Part shown: positions 42,261 through 53,902 of the stretch, in pieces
How the letters are laid out: each line of letters opens with the position of its first letter
Numbering within the stretch: the first letter of the stretch is position 1
NCBI GenBank assembly: GCA_029532415.1
Contig: JAQOTA010000050.1
Span: 5,022,001-5,086,000, forward strand
DNA length: 64,000 nt
From: Marasmius tenuissimus
Taxonomy: Eukaryota > Basidiomycota > Agaricomycetes > Agaricales > Marasmiaceae
Direction: 5' to 3'
Program-made: the position numbers and the translations under genes
The notes under the pieces: model-generated
The model's database searches: none
Seen by the model: only the letters and a program-made list of their open reading frames with translations
What the model was told of the DNA's origin: nothing

Positions 42261-44141
42261 TCACCCAAGAAGAGACTGCTCAACTTCCATTTCCTCCTCA
42301 TCCGTAAAATCTGCAAATACTTCCTCCAATCTGGCATCCTGCTCCACTTCCTCATCTGAGAAGTCAACCAAAAGATAGTTCTCCTCATCATGGAAGAAAG
42401 CACCCTCAAACAGATCAACTTCCTCAACATATCTCTTGGCTTCATTAACAACTTTTCCACCAATCAGTAACTCCTTCTGTCCTTGAAGGAGGTCCATGGT
42501 TTCTCCATGAATCTCCTGATCACTCTGAAAGCAATCTGCAATGGCACAAGTCAGATTTGCATCAGTTGCTCTGTTTCCCTTGAATAAACCAAGTAGGGCC
42601 TCATAGATGGTCCAGAATGACTCAAATGTCACTTCTGGTGATGCTAGGCAGGTAGTAAGAAAGTACTGTGCCTTACTGTGGAATGCAGGAGGAGTGAGAT
42701 GGAATACAGGGTGATCTGGTGGTGCATATTTCTCCTCCATTGCTCAGAGGATGTCTTCAAATACACCAACCTGGAAGGTAGTTCAGTTAGGCCGAAATGC
42801 AATATCTTGAAAGTCGGTAGTGCGAAGTCATAAACAAACCTTGAAGTCAAGTGCACCGAACTTATGCAGAAACTTCTTGATTAACGCCGGGATACCGTGT
42901 GGAAGAATCTTATGTTTGTTTGCCCAGGGCTTTGAGTGGTTTCGGCGTGCCAGCCACATGTCCAACTCTTGCTGCATGAATGGGATTGCAATTTCTTGAA
43001 AGACTAGGCTGAAATTATAGTTTAATTCCGGTTGCAAGGTCTAAAATTCAATTCGACTAGACTTACCGGTCAAGGTTGTTCCCGGGATCATAAAGCCCAG
43101 ACAGAACACCTGCCTGAAACAAGTTGTGATACCCAGGAGAGAAATCCCAAGTGTAGACAGACCAGTTGATCTCTGACTTTATATTCTTTTTTTCTCACAT
43201 GAAACAGTGTTGAAGAGTACCTTGGAGCTGTGGTTCAAGGAGCTGGCGGATCTCTGTGTGCATATTGGCAATTCCAAAGTTCTCGGTACCAGGATCACTC
43301 TGGGTAGTGAGTGGAATATAGCCTTTATGTAGGTCTCAGCAATGGAACAAAGAATCATAGCACTAATCTTGACATACCAGCACAATGACCGTCACCATCC
43401 GCTCTTGCAGCATCAAGATAGAACTTTGCGATAAGCCTTGGGTTCTTATTGGTCCACCACACCTTCAACCACATGTTGTGCCTGCTGAAGGGATCGAGCA
43501 CATTGTGGAATCGAAGGCCAAACTTCTGAAACTTATCATGCTGGTCCATGCACCATGTGTCATTGACCCCCGCTGCATGGTAAATTTGCCGCTTGAAACG
43601 CCTGCCCTTTCGTTGCTCAACTGCATCAGGCTCGATGGTCCTGAGGACCCTACCTATGAGCTCCCTGTTTTAGAAATCAGCAGAATGTATGCACTTCGAG
43701 ACAAAGATAGACAAGCCTCGGCGCTTTTACACCATATTCCAAGCTCAGTTGAACATGGCATCCTTCAGCCCCCTTATTTGGAAACTTTTGTTTTATCACC
43801 TGAATCCATGATTTGATTGTGTCTTCATTGTGCCTTTGATTTCGTGTTGATCTAAACCCCCATCCCTCACACCATCTCCAGTACGTTGAAAGGCTAATGA
43901 AAACATCGGAATAAGCCTCATACACGCCTCACACACACAACATGACCTCAACTCACCTCACATTTTCCTTGTTATTATTGTAGAACTCCTTCAGAAGCTC
44001 GACACCCTCAGTGTCAGGGATACTGAGCCTCCAAAATTGCTCGACTATAGGCTTGAGGTCTTCCTTGATGTCTAATAAAGTTTAGTAGGCAACCGGAACT
44101 TGAATTATTGAACTGGGATTACCTTTTGTTGGGCGGGGCAT
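42261..44141 (-). pseudogene. Relic 'integrase core domain' gene of Agaricomycete type
   Basis: The start at 44141 (MPRPTK) is followed by an intron and DIKEDLKPIVEQFWRLSIPD. Then come RRFKRQIYHAAGVNDTWCMDQHDKF (first catalytic Asp), LDPFSRHNMWLKVWWTNKNP, TQSDPGTENFGIAN (second Asp), then HCFM-TGA-EKKNIK, where MREKKNIK is usual, so Arg became a stop. Then YDPGNNLDR, an intron, QELDMWLARRNHSKPWANK, KILPHGIPALI, FGALDFKV, and an acidic C-terminus ending at TGA 42261. I recall this layout from a large Agaricomycete family annotated as integrase core domain proteins, thought to derive from a transposon. The middle exons are in different frames joined by short introns. Beyond the TGA, the splice sites look usable. 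Confidence 0.6.
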
Positions 44142-44408
44142 TCTGGGTATGGTGGAGAGGGCAGAGAAACAAAGAAGCGGGACCAAGACAGATTATAAGG
44201 CGTGTAGAACACATGTAGACAGCGCGTTGAGACAGGCCAGCATGTTGGTGGCGGCTCGACCAGCGCTTAGTCTCGCGTGGGGCCTGGCCCTGGGTTCACC
44301 ACACCAATTGAACTTAATAATATTAATAAATAAAATTAGACTCGCGTAGCCAGTTACGGTATGGTGTTTGATGGATTGATGGGCAGGAGCCACTTGCCAT
44401 ACCGACTG

Positions 44409-45574
44409 GGACCAACCTTGGCCTCAGAACCATGTCACAAAAATGTGACATTTTACTTAGCGTAATTTTGTCTTCTTCCACCACCAGCTCAAAGGACACT
44501 CTCTGGTATGCTCTCTCATACTCACACTAACCCGTCGAAACTTATATATTGTTTTTGCTACACCAAGAAAACCCCACAGAGCGCAAATTAAACCCTAAAC
44601 CTGCTCGATTCACGTCAAGATTTGTTCAACATCGACTTACGCGATCTGATTGTACTCATTGTCACCAAAAGTGACGGTCCAGTCACTCCCTGTGACATTT
44701 CACACTACTCGCTCAGGATCACTATTCTGTGTTTTATTGGATACTTCTTTTAGCTTCTACACTTCCAGCTAGCCTATATCGCCTCATTGAACTGTGCTAT
44801 GAGCATATAATCTAGATATATAGAATGATACGCGATAAACATAGACAAAAGTGACGAGTCCAATGGCAACCACGTGTGTGTTACAGGTCCGTCACTTTTG
44901 GTGACAACAAGTATATCTCTGCTTCCACTTGCTCTTTTGTGATCTCTGCTCCCCACGCCTTCCTTCGTTTGGGTTATCTATGGATGTGTTTCACTTCCAG
45001 ATGATATCAGCGACTGCTCTACAGCGCAAACTACGAGAGGTGGCCGGAAAATTCAAAATTCTCAAGTGTTATTGTCAACCAGCATTTCGCTGTCCTTCGA
45101 GGCTTCTCTCAGTTGGTTTATGCCCTGCTATGGACTCCACTGCTCGCACGGCCCCTCTAGAACTCCGGGTAACTCAGTAGTCGGTACATTTGGCTGTGTA
45201 CGTCCCCCAATTTTGCCTGCCTGGCTCAAAAAACCGAGCCTACATGCAAGGTAAGTGTTTTTTCTGCCTTTGGAGGTGTAAAACTGGCTATCCCTTGTTT
45301 TCTGTAGGTGTCGGCTCGCTCGTTCATACAAGAGACCGATTTTTTAGGTCTTGGACACCCAAATTATGGTTCAGTTCGTTGTACTCGTGGTTTCTTCGTA
45401 TCTCTTCTACATTCCTAGGTTGAACACTAATATCGATACTATTTGCCATATTTTCTATGGGACAATGAGGCGGCACGTTGTTGCAATCGAAGTTTTTGTG
45501 CACAGGATGCGTCGAATTTCACTAAAGTAAAATGTCACATTTCTGTGACACGGTTCTGAGCCCAAGGTTGGTAC
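44409..45574. repeat. Candidate DNA element with ~49 bp terminal inverted repeats
   Basis: ACCAACCTTGGCCTCAGAACC...TGTGACATTTTACTT at the left (44411-44458) recurs inverted at the right (45526-45573) with about three mismatches. The arms contain a TGTCAC...GTGACA palindrome. I could not find a target duplication, so the outer ends are uncertain. Just outside the right end a 15 bp stem (CCAGCCGTTCTC / GAGAACGGCTGG, 45575-45630) could form a hairpin. Confidence 0.5.
44659..44907. repeat. Inner 249 bp inverted-repeat unit
   Basis: A perfect 19 bp inverted pair bounds this unit: TTGTCACCAAAAGTGACGG at 44659 and its complement ending 44907. Each arm is itself a GTCAC...GTGAC hairpin, like the arms of the larger element around it. 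This may be a MITE nested in, or part of, the 44409-45574 element. Confidence 0.5.
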
Positions 45575-45662
45575 CAGCCGTTCTCCAATCTTCGTCTCTT
45601 CCATGTGGTCATTCCCCTTTTAGAGAACGGCTGGAACCGAGCCTAAAATAAAATTATATTCT

Positions 45663-45760
45663 TGACAGAGGACGGCGTATCGGACCGGGGTGGCCACTGC
45701 CGACCGGCGGGGCAGGGTGCCAGCCTCGCTAAGAGTTATGGTCTCTCCCGATTGCCATAC
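45663..45760 (-). repeat. 98 bp dispersed repeat, copy B
   Basis: Inverted partner of 37119-37216. The five differences are all C/T or G/A at CpG sites. Confidence 0.7.
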
Positions 45761-46240
45761 GGTTGAACCATCGTCGTCCACAACGCAATCGACTACCCTC
45801 CTTTCATAGATCCTCAACGCTCTACCTTCTCTCTTGACTTTTAAGATTCAGTTCCGCTCAATGGCTCTTCCCCTCTGCTCCTGTGGCAGTTGTTAAACGT
45901 TCAACTGTTCATTTCCACGATGTCAAGTCAACCGACTCCGTACCAGCGCAACAACGATCAAACCGAAATACTTGTGCTCTAAAAAGAACAAACATCTTGT
46001 GAGAATTATGAGGTGTGTACCTTGAGCGCCTCAGATGCTCAAAGATCCACCCAGATACGTATCAAAGAAGGGTGTTCCTATCGGCGGGCGTTTGGAGCAG
46101 AGGATGAGGACAAGATACAAGAAACCAACCGGGCGGAACTACCAGAATTGATTTGTGCGGGCCTGCCGCTGAAGGGAGGCCAGTACGTTGGTGGGACATG
46201 CACTCATTTTTTGACTCTTCAAGAGGTTTGCTATGGATAA
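45761..46240. other. No supported gene
   Basis: Short open frames only. Confidence 0.35.
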
Positions 46241-46930
46241 CTTACGTTCACGACAGGTTCTCGAGAACGTTCGCAATATTGAGGCTTTGAGGTTGCTGGG
46301 ACGCTCAAGTGACGATGTGAGAATCCATCTCCAAGCATCTCTTCCCGCCTAATCAATGGACTCTTCTGGTTATGGTTTCAGGCTCTGTTCACGCGCTCAC
46401 CAACCCACCTGCATCAATTCGTCTTCACGAATCACGACAGTCAGTTCTGGTACCAACAACTAATGGATGCTCAAGCCGCTTTCTCTCGGGAGATGGGCTG
46501 CTATTATGGCTAGTACACACTGGTATGTCGGTCTTTGAATTATCGACGTACGCCGAAGAGCTCACCTCAAGCTTCCTCCTGATTAAATGGCAAAAACATG
46601 ACTATAGAACGAAAATCCTCTTCTTTGCCGCTTCCAGCACGTCTGTGCTGTTGACGGGTTACAGCGGGAGTTCTATAAACTTCAGCGGCACCAGTAATCA
46701 GCCTGAAGACTTGAAAACACATTGGCTCGATGGCCTGGTGACGTTCCCCGCTCAGGTTGAGAAATTGGTCGACGAAAACAAGCAAGGTGTCTCGAACGTA
46801 GACGATAGAATGATGGGACCCCGGTCGTCCGGCTTTCTCTTCATGCACTGCCTGATGCGGACCTCTCGATCCTCAGGAGCCGAGGATTATGTTTTTCTTA
46901 GGACCCGGCAAATTGGTTTGTTGGTAGGTT
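46241..46930 (+). pseudogene. Unrecognised gene fragment joined to a glycosylase-like C-terminal relic
   Basis: Around 46255-46510 two plausible exons read RQVLENVRNIEALRLLGRSSDD and, after a 50-70 nt intron, ALFTRSPTHLHQFVFTNHD then QFWYQQLMDAQAAFSREMGC, ending at a TAG. I do not recognise the family. From about 46680 the DNA matches the 3' part of the 10714-12200 glycosylase relic: GCTCAGGTTGAGAAA... AAGCAAGGTGTC and GCCGAGGATTATGTTTT correspond to 12093-12230. The frame is open over LDGLVTFPAQVEKLVDENKQ. Both parts look decayed. Confidence 0.4.
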
Positions 46931-47471
46931 CGGCCCAGGGAGGAACTCATGGGTCTACTTGTGTTTTACACGTTTGTTTCCTATCACAAGCGCCTTCGGA
47001 ACTGCGATCGTGTACCTCTGCTACCTCAGCCTTGATAAACTTCAGATGCCTCTCTGTTAACGATTGCTAGACGTCCAAATCAGTCGCCTTTACAGCCCGG
47101 TTTCCATGGGGGAAAACCCTGCGAGGGTCAGAGTCTCTTCCAAGAGACTTGTACCCTTCGCCACAACCCACCGCGCGATGATTTATTTGGCTGAAATATA
47201 TATTCGCCATACCACACTTCAATCATCATAATGTTCAGTCGTCTCAACGCCAGAGAAACAAAGCCACAAGATGACGATATATACGCGGTCGATATCCAGC
47301 ATACATATGGACCCACAAGTATTGGTAAGTAACGAACTCCAGTACCCCGAGCCTCTTCTCGATCAAAAGCCCGGGGAGACTGGCCATAGCACGAGCGGAT
47401 GTTGGTACGAACGAGAGACGGAGAAAATGTCCATGCAATGGAGGATAGTATGGGGCCAGGTCGTCAATTAT
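46931..47471. other. No gene; 3' flank of the accessory family
   Basis: It contains TGGACCCACAAGT at 47308-47320, the same 13-mer found downstream of three other family members. No open frame is convincing. Confidence 0.4.
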
Positions 47472-50400
47472 CTAGCTGGGCAGAGCACCACCCCACTCCT
47501 GTGATGAATCCTCCATTCTGACGAGGTGGCGTTGGTTGCGTCGCGTGTTTGTAGGCGCATCACCAGGAAGAAATGACCGCAATGTTGCAATGTTATTGCT
47601 GGGCGGCGTATACGAACCCGAGAGAACTTCTACCGTAATAGGAGAAGTATGTGAAGTAGCCACCACCCGAGGGAAAAGGGAGGTGGGTCGCGCCACCAAT
47701 CGAATTGGGGAGACGCGAATCTGCCTGCGCGGAGAAGTGAGCTGTGTCGCATGTCCGTCATCGTATACTCTACTTTCGGTGCCAGATGGTGAGACGTGGG
47801 TGATTTCCACCCCTCCGGCGTTCTGAGTGTTGTTAATATCGTGTACAGTGGTGAACTCGGATTGCATATCTGGAGCAGTATCAGCCCTGTCCGTTGCGTT
47901 GCCAGCAAGCAGATCGGCGCCGATGTTACGACCCGAAGCGGACCCAGAGCCGCAAGGTTGTAGACGGTCTGCGACTATGTCGTTGCTGGTGACAATTTTA
48001 TGGAGGGGATCCTACAGGTACGTTGGTAAAAATGGCAGAGGAAGGATATGGGTATGATGACGCACCTGATATGGACCGATTGCCGCCCTCCAGCTCTCTA
48101 AGTTTTGTGCCAACATTATCTGGGCTGATGGTTGTTCCATTTCTCCTATCACATTGCGCACCCTGAAGCTGCAGACCACCCCAGGACTCCGCGTCCTTGA
48201 CTGCCTGTAGGTCTGACGCGTTTAATAGGCCTACTGAGTCACCGCTGACGGAGGCGTCGCTGCTTTCGGAGCCTTCACTGCTGTCGTCGCTGCCCTCACT
48301 GTCATAGCTGCCCTCACTATTGTAGCTGCCCACGCTGTCGCTGCTGCCTTCGATGCTAGTGTCGTCGCTGTTGTCAAAGCCGTCGCTACTATCGGAGAGA
48401 CCGAAATTCTCTGCGTAGAGATAAGAAAATGAGTGACACGATTGAGAGTTGGCGCACCTTCGAGCGCTTCTTTGACTCGATATAAATCGTTGATAGGCTG
48501 GAAGATATGATCAATATACACAAGATGTCGAGCGAAATTGACGGTCTTTGGGTCAAAACCTCGGCTAAGCTGGTATTCGTGTAGGTGTTTGTAGTCATCG
48601 GTGGAGCAGGAAAGTGAGTGTCGACCTCTAGTATGGCGCCAGAGCGTGCTGGGAAGGCCGAAGTTGTCGCATGACTCGGGTGACAGTCGATGTTGACCGT
48701 TTTCATGGAGAGACCAGAAGTGGAGCGAGGAGGTGTTGCAGTCGTCAAAGCTGGGAGGAGGTGGATGAACAAACAAGTATATTGATTCCTGGCGTCGGCG
48801 CCGGGTTTCGGAAGGACGTCGATCAAGGTAGCCACTCAACGTTGCGTAACGATAGACGAGCCCTGGGCAACGTTAGCCAGTAGAAATGGGTACAAGCCAA
48901 TAACGCACGGTAAACGCTCAAATCTCCTGTTAAAGATATACCAAGAGAATGAAATACCCTTGACGCCTGTGAAATCCAGTACCTTGTTAGGCTGTATGGG
49001 AATTGTTCCCCGTTCAAACGCAACGAAAACCAGGTTCCATGCCCATCCAGTCGGAATCTACTCCTGTATATTCAGACAGAGCAGTCTATGATCTACGAGA
49101 AGCTCACCTTGTCCATCCATTTTCCAACACTTTCCTCTCTACCAGGTCCCCCTGGCTTGACCAGACGTTATTTGTGAAGGCGATGGGGGTTTGGGTCGAA
49201 GCGGAAAAAATGATCGGCCGATTGAGCGAATCAAGCACGCCTGTTACATGCTGAAACCGACTCTCAGCGATCCCTCTCACCATTGCATCATCAATTTCCT
49301 TCGACCTTTGACTAGCCAAGAAGCGCAAGAAAACATCTTCTTGGAGAAAGTCTGCAGTCAAAGGTAGATTCACACTCGAAACAACCAGGAGCCAAATTAA
49401 ACGACGCTTTGGAATTGTCTCCGGCCCCTTTGGACCACGACATATCACTCCTCGGGCAGAATCTACACCCACAGGTCTGATAAGCGGCTCCCACCCAATG
49501 GCGGACGCCCCTACGACCGAATGATCAAGATGTTCAATTTTACACTAGGAAAAAAATACCACGTTATATGCCTTTTGCCCAACCCAAAAATGCAAAAAAC
49601 ATTCTAAATACTTGCTATAGCGAAAAATGCAGCGAAAAGTTGGTGTAATCAATTGCACATTTTGAATTTTGCCTGAATATCCGCAAAATCAGATATTTAG
49701 ACTGTTGATTCTATTTTTGAGTTTTGAAAACGCATCCAACATGGTATCTTTTTCCTAGTGTTACTAAGTATTTAGGCTACTTACAAGCAGATTGTCAAAG
49801 TATACGCCAGCAAGCCATCCTAAACTTGTCAAGTGCGCAATCGGTACGAGCCCTGCAAAGAGAACAGCCGTCAGTATTAACTCGAATAGGTGTACACAAA
49901 GTTGCTTACCACCGGAGAAAATCAGTAATGAAACTTTGGACCGGTTGAGCGCAACAAGATGCGCATTGTTTACGCATCTGAAACTCCAACTTCAAGTCCG
50001 TTTCAAGAGGCGTATGAATGCGAAACCTACAGGCGCCCAGAATATGATGCAAAGCTTCGTTTCCATCTCTGTCTCAACAGTCAGTAGCTCGAAACTTGCT
50101 CAGGAAGCGAGAATGCATACCTTTGGCGCATCGCGTTTGCCGTAGGCCTCCACAGTGACTATGTTTCCTATCCCGTCCCCTGACACGATTTCCCCAAGAA
50201 AGATGCTTCGTTCGCAGTCGATCAAAGCAAATTCATCCGCCATCCGGTCATATATGTTGACTCTTTCACGATGTATCTCTTGGTACATCCGAATGTCACT
50301 TCGCTTGTATTCGCCGTACTGCGTAGATTAACCCCAGTGAGCGTGCAACCTAAGGAAAGATTAACTCTTTTACTCACCTGTTCGTACTCCTCCTCCTCCT

Positions 50401-50584
50401 CCACGGTACCCTGAATGTACCAGTTTATCCGTCGTACGATCGTCTGCTGGATTATCCTGTTGTCGACGGTAATGCTCCCAGAACCGTTGTTGACATTCTG
50501 ATCCCTCCCTATACGGAGCGCAGAGCCGTCAATACCTCGTTGGCCAATCTTGGCAGAGTAGACAAGTGAGTGTTTATGGGACAT
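47472..50584 (-). pseudogene. Accessory-family gene, frameshifted, with MITE in intron 5
   Basis: Exons match the 13244-16218 model: 50584-50378, 50318-50121, 50068-50031, 49977-49910, 49852-49785, 49510-49108 and so on. Motifs: QNVNNGSGSITVDN, EEEEEYEQ, ALNRSKVSLLIFSG, LVPIAHL, IYLFVHPPPP, GFDPKTVNFARH. In exon 6 a 2 nt insertion near 49464 (GTGGGTGTAGATTCTGCC against GTGGGTGGATTCTGC in paralogues) shifts the frame and makes TAG within the usual LWVDSARGVIC block. Intron 1 has a normal GTGAGT donor. Intron 5 is 274 nt because of the inserted MITE; without it, 53 nt. The C-terminal end differs from QDDDSAVD. Probably recently lost. Confidence 0.72.
49543..49760 (+). mobile_element. MITE in an intron, TTA target duplication
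   Basis: A 218 bp AT-rich element has inverted ends CACTAGGAAAAA extending imperfectly to about 35 bp. It is flanked by TTA at 49540-49542 and 49761-49763. Removing the element and one TTA restores a 53 nt intron that aligns with intron 5 of the paralogues. A 3 bp TWA duplication is typical of PIF/Harbinger elements. No coding capacity. Confidence 0.8.
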
Positions 50585-52924
50585 ATTGTAGAGGTGTTCA
50601 AAGGGCGTCGATGAGCATCAGCCTTATATATCGATGGCTCGCAATCATCGTCAAGATGAAACAGGATGAAACGCCGTGCTGTCAAAACGTGGATGCATCA
50701 TAAACCAGAATGATTTAGTACTGTCCAAACACATTGAAACAATCTCCCACTCCGAGTTCCCAAAGAAAACTCAAACAAAGTAGGGGGAAGGCGGTCAGCA
50801 CTACGGCACAAACATGATATCCAACCTTGAACGAGAGACTTACATCTATTAAGCTTTCCCCCAAAGCGAGGTCCGAGACCCGTAAATGCTGAAGATGTGA
50901 TGTTGGATGGGCAAGCACAGTTTTGCTATAGGCCTTCAACTTCGAGAAGCGTCGCGAGTTTTGTTGGCATCTCCGGAGGGTGATATGTGGCTGGCCGACA
51001 TCAGAGAGCCACCCTCTGCACTCCCCGCATGACCACAGTTAGGAGTCAGGACTGCCCTTTCCATCAACTTCATTCCTATCATCACGCTGGTCGCGAATGT
51101 CAGCCGATGCGGTGGGCATTCTTCCATCGCTGATGTATCCAGGACACTGACATCTGACCTTGCAGAGGCATTGATATGAAATGATGTTGGTCGATACATC
51201 GCTGAGGGCCACTATCAAGGGGTACACCCGAGCAGCCCTCCCTTCGACTATGGGCTTGATACGGGATGCTAACTCGTCCAGGTGGAGGTCCAGAACGGGT
51301 CGAACAGTATCCGAAAGGTTCCAGTACCTAGGCAAGGATAAACAAATGGCAAACGAGCAAAGAAAAAGAGTGTACCTGTATCGTCATGAATCGCTATGGC
51401 CCACTTCGCCTTCGGATAGAGTCATTCCGCTCATCGAATATTGGAGGCACCCATCCATACATCACGCGAGAATCTCAGAATTCGCACTGTTCCCCTTCGC
51501 CTCCAAATACTACTAACGTTGTCACCTATAGTGGGAGATTGAGGATGAGTTCGAATGTCGCGACATACATCACTCTAAGCCGGAATCGTTGAGCGAGCGC
51601 CAGGAGGTTATTGAGATGGGCGTCAAGTTGCTGATACTAAGTATGTCGGAAATGGAGCTATCAAACTCCTGAATAAGAACGAAGAACTGGACTGAACTTG
51701 AGAGCTATGGCATTGAGATACGATCAATGAGCTGTTATAAAGCCTTAGAGCGATTTTACAGGAGGGTATCAAGACTTCTTGCGTTACGGTGGTGGTCGTA
51801 GCAGACAACGAGCCAAGAGGCTTTGTCAGCGTCCGCCGCGGTTCACCACCACCTGATTAAAGCACTGCTTTCACCATCGACAACAGCTCTCAACTTCGCT
51901 TGTTGACCGCGAAAGCGATGCTTTCGCACAAAATTGGCGTTCTCAGTTCCTGACTTGGCCTTGTTTGGCGCACAACATCTGGTGCTCCAGCCTGAAGACC
52001 ACAATCTCATCGACAGATTCGTTCCGGAGAAATGACCTACGACTTCCCAAAGAAAACCTCAATGCATTATTCCTCAATATTCACTCATGCGTGCTGAACT
52101 TGTGCTCCACGCTTTGGATACTCCCGTCTCATCTTGTCTTCTGAGTACGGTTTCAGATCCATACCGTTCCTATGGCAGAGGATAACTTCAACCCCAAGGG
52201 GGAAAACGCCCTTTTCTCTCGCCTCAAATTGGCAGGTCATTGTTAATTAAAAAGGGCTCGAGGCAATATCTAGTAGGATCTGAGGTCATGGAGTTTTGGT
52301 GATTCAAGCAGGGTACCGCATCAGGAAGGCCCAATACGGAAATCGGTACGTCCTTGCAACCGTTCACCACCGTATCTTTCACTCGTTACCGCTTCGATAG
52401 TCGGATTAGGGCCTTGAGCCAATGACTGCTAGATCTCATCGCTTCATCGAGCTCGAGGTCCACACGGTTTAGGTTTAGAGGTCTACGCTCGCGCACCTTT
52501 CGATACAGATTCCTCGAAAGGATTTTTGAATCACGATGTTACCGTCTGACTTAAAGGATCGATGTTTCTCGCGAAGAAAGGGTGTGTCTCCCTGACCAAA
52601 AGTGGATCCGAAGTCGTCGTTCCCGCTGGTCTCTTCACTATCGAAAACTTACTGTAGTGGGAGCTCGAGATGCGGTGAACAACTTCAAAGTCGAAATTTT
52701 GGGCGAAGTTGTACGTATCAGTATTTTCTTGTCCCAAGCACAATTTTCTCATCCTTGAATCAGAACCCGTCTCTCTCGAGCTCCGTCGGAATTCGCTCAC
52801 GGAGTCAAACACCTGCGGCGAAGGCTTCACACTCTTCCTTGGTCCGATCTTCGCTGGTGGTAGCCATTAAACAACCCCAATACCATCATAAAAGAGCTTT
52901 TTTGTGACTAGGTGAAGTCGACCG
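50585..52924. other. 5' region of a family copy, no intact gene
   Basis: A minus-strand frame near 51039-51335 (YWNLSDTVRPVLDLHLDELA...) and a plus-strand frame at 51181-51516 overlap; neither is recognised. At 51785-51860 lies the third copy of the VDVVDNEQ-like block of 8764 and 17900. I see nothing else that can be supported. Confidence 0.35.
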
Positions 52925-53180
52925 TCAGAAGCGGCCAGAATATGGTCCAAACTTTGAGAAAGCGGTATTTATGACGTGATATGTAGCGTCCACTTGGACC
53001 CACAAGTCTTTACTCAGCTTCCTCCAAACTCGGTTCTGTTTAGAATAAGACGTTAGCCACGTTAATCCAAAAGTGGGAAGAATACGTAGAACGAGTAATG
53101 CTAATACAATGTGTATTATACTGGTATTCTCCAGGGATCGGCCAGAGCAAGAGAGGAGCTTGGTACGAACGAACACCATG
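52925..53180 (-). repeat. Duplicated 3' flank of the accessory family (second copy)
   Basis: Similar to 1664-1938 over most of its length, including TGGACCCACAAGT (52995-53007) and the ACAATGTGTATTATA block. Confidence 0.6.
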
Positions 53181-53214
53181 TAATAATAGAAGCTGAAAAT
53201 GTTCGATACCCTAC

Positions 53215-53439
53215 TCAGTCGACGGCGCTATCATCATCCTGACCCTTCGTTACTAATAGTAAACCCGATACGAGACGATGGCTATATCGAGGTGCTGCAG
53301 ATGCACCGCCGCCGGAAAGGAATGTCACAAACGACCCCCGGAAGTTTCCCACCGTGATAAGAGGAGGGCTTGGAGTAGCTGATAACACCCGAGGAATAAG
53401 GGAGATCCAACTTAGCATATAACGGAAACGGTCGGACAA
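53215..53439 (-). pseudogene. C-terminal fragment of the accessory family
   Basis: 75 codons end in QDDDSAVD-TGA, like the 1939-6145 and 13244-16218 genes, and read SLIPRVLSATPSPPLITVG upstream. Nothing homologous to the rest of the gene precedes it: the next sequence to the right is the 3' flank of the 53903-56714 copy. It is a 5'-truncated duplicate. Confidence 0.65.
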
Positions 53440-53902
53440 TTCATGATCGATATCCTGCGTACATATGGACCCACAAGTCCTTGTGAACGGGCCGGTCTAG
53501 TTCTATGTAAGTGGGTCATAGCGACATCTCAAGCTTTGACGTGGACCAAACAAACCCGAGTGTGTTGTGGCCCCCCGACTAGTGAACTTCCTTCATTGTC
53601 ATTGGGATTCGTACTTATGGGTTTCACCTCATAGATACTAACAATTCTTTTGAAGCACAATGACTCACCTGCAGGCTGTGAGCCCTGTCGCTATACCGGC
53701 GTGGACAGGTTTCGCTGTGAGTCCCAAAAAATAAATATATTGTCAGCGGTACTGAGAACTACTCAGACGAAGGGAGAACAGGTAATTGATACACTGAGGG
53801 CCCGTAGTACTAGTATTTTCTCATGTTATGTTCTATGTACGTCTTCCGAGCACAAATCATGGGAAACTGAGAGGGTAGAAACGTCGATGCGGTGGATAGC
53901 CG

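Noticed and set aside
43385..43816. 143-codon plus-strand frame
   Set aside because: Antisense to the integrase-core relic, which has recognisable motifs on the minus strand.
37119..45760. An 8.6 kb transposon bounded by the 98 bp inverted repeats
   Set aside because: No target duplication or matching outer ends were found, and the repeats look like two dispersed copies. Kept only as an unexplained repeat.
49511..49784. Extra exon inside the long intron of the 47472-50584 copy
   Set aside because: The added sequence is an AT-rich element with inverted ends and a TTA duplication, and paralogues have only 49-54 nt here.
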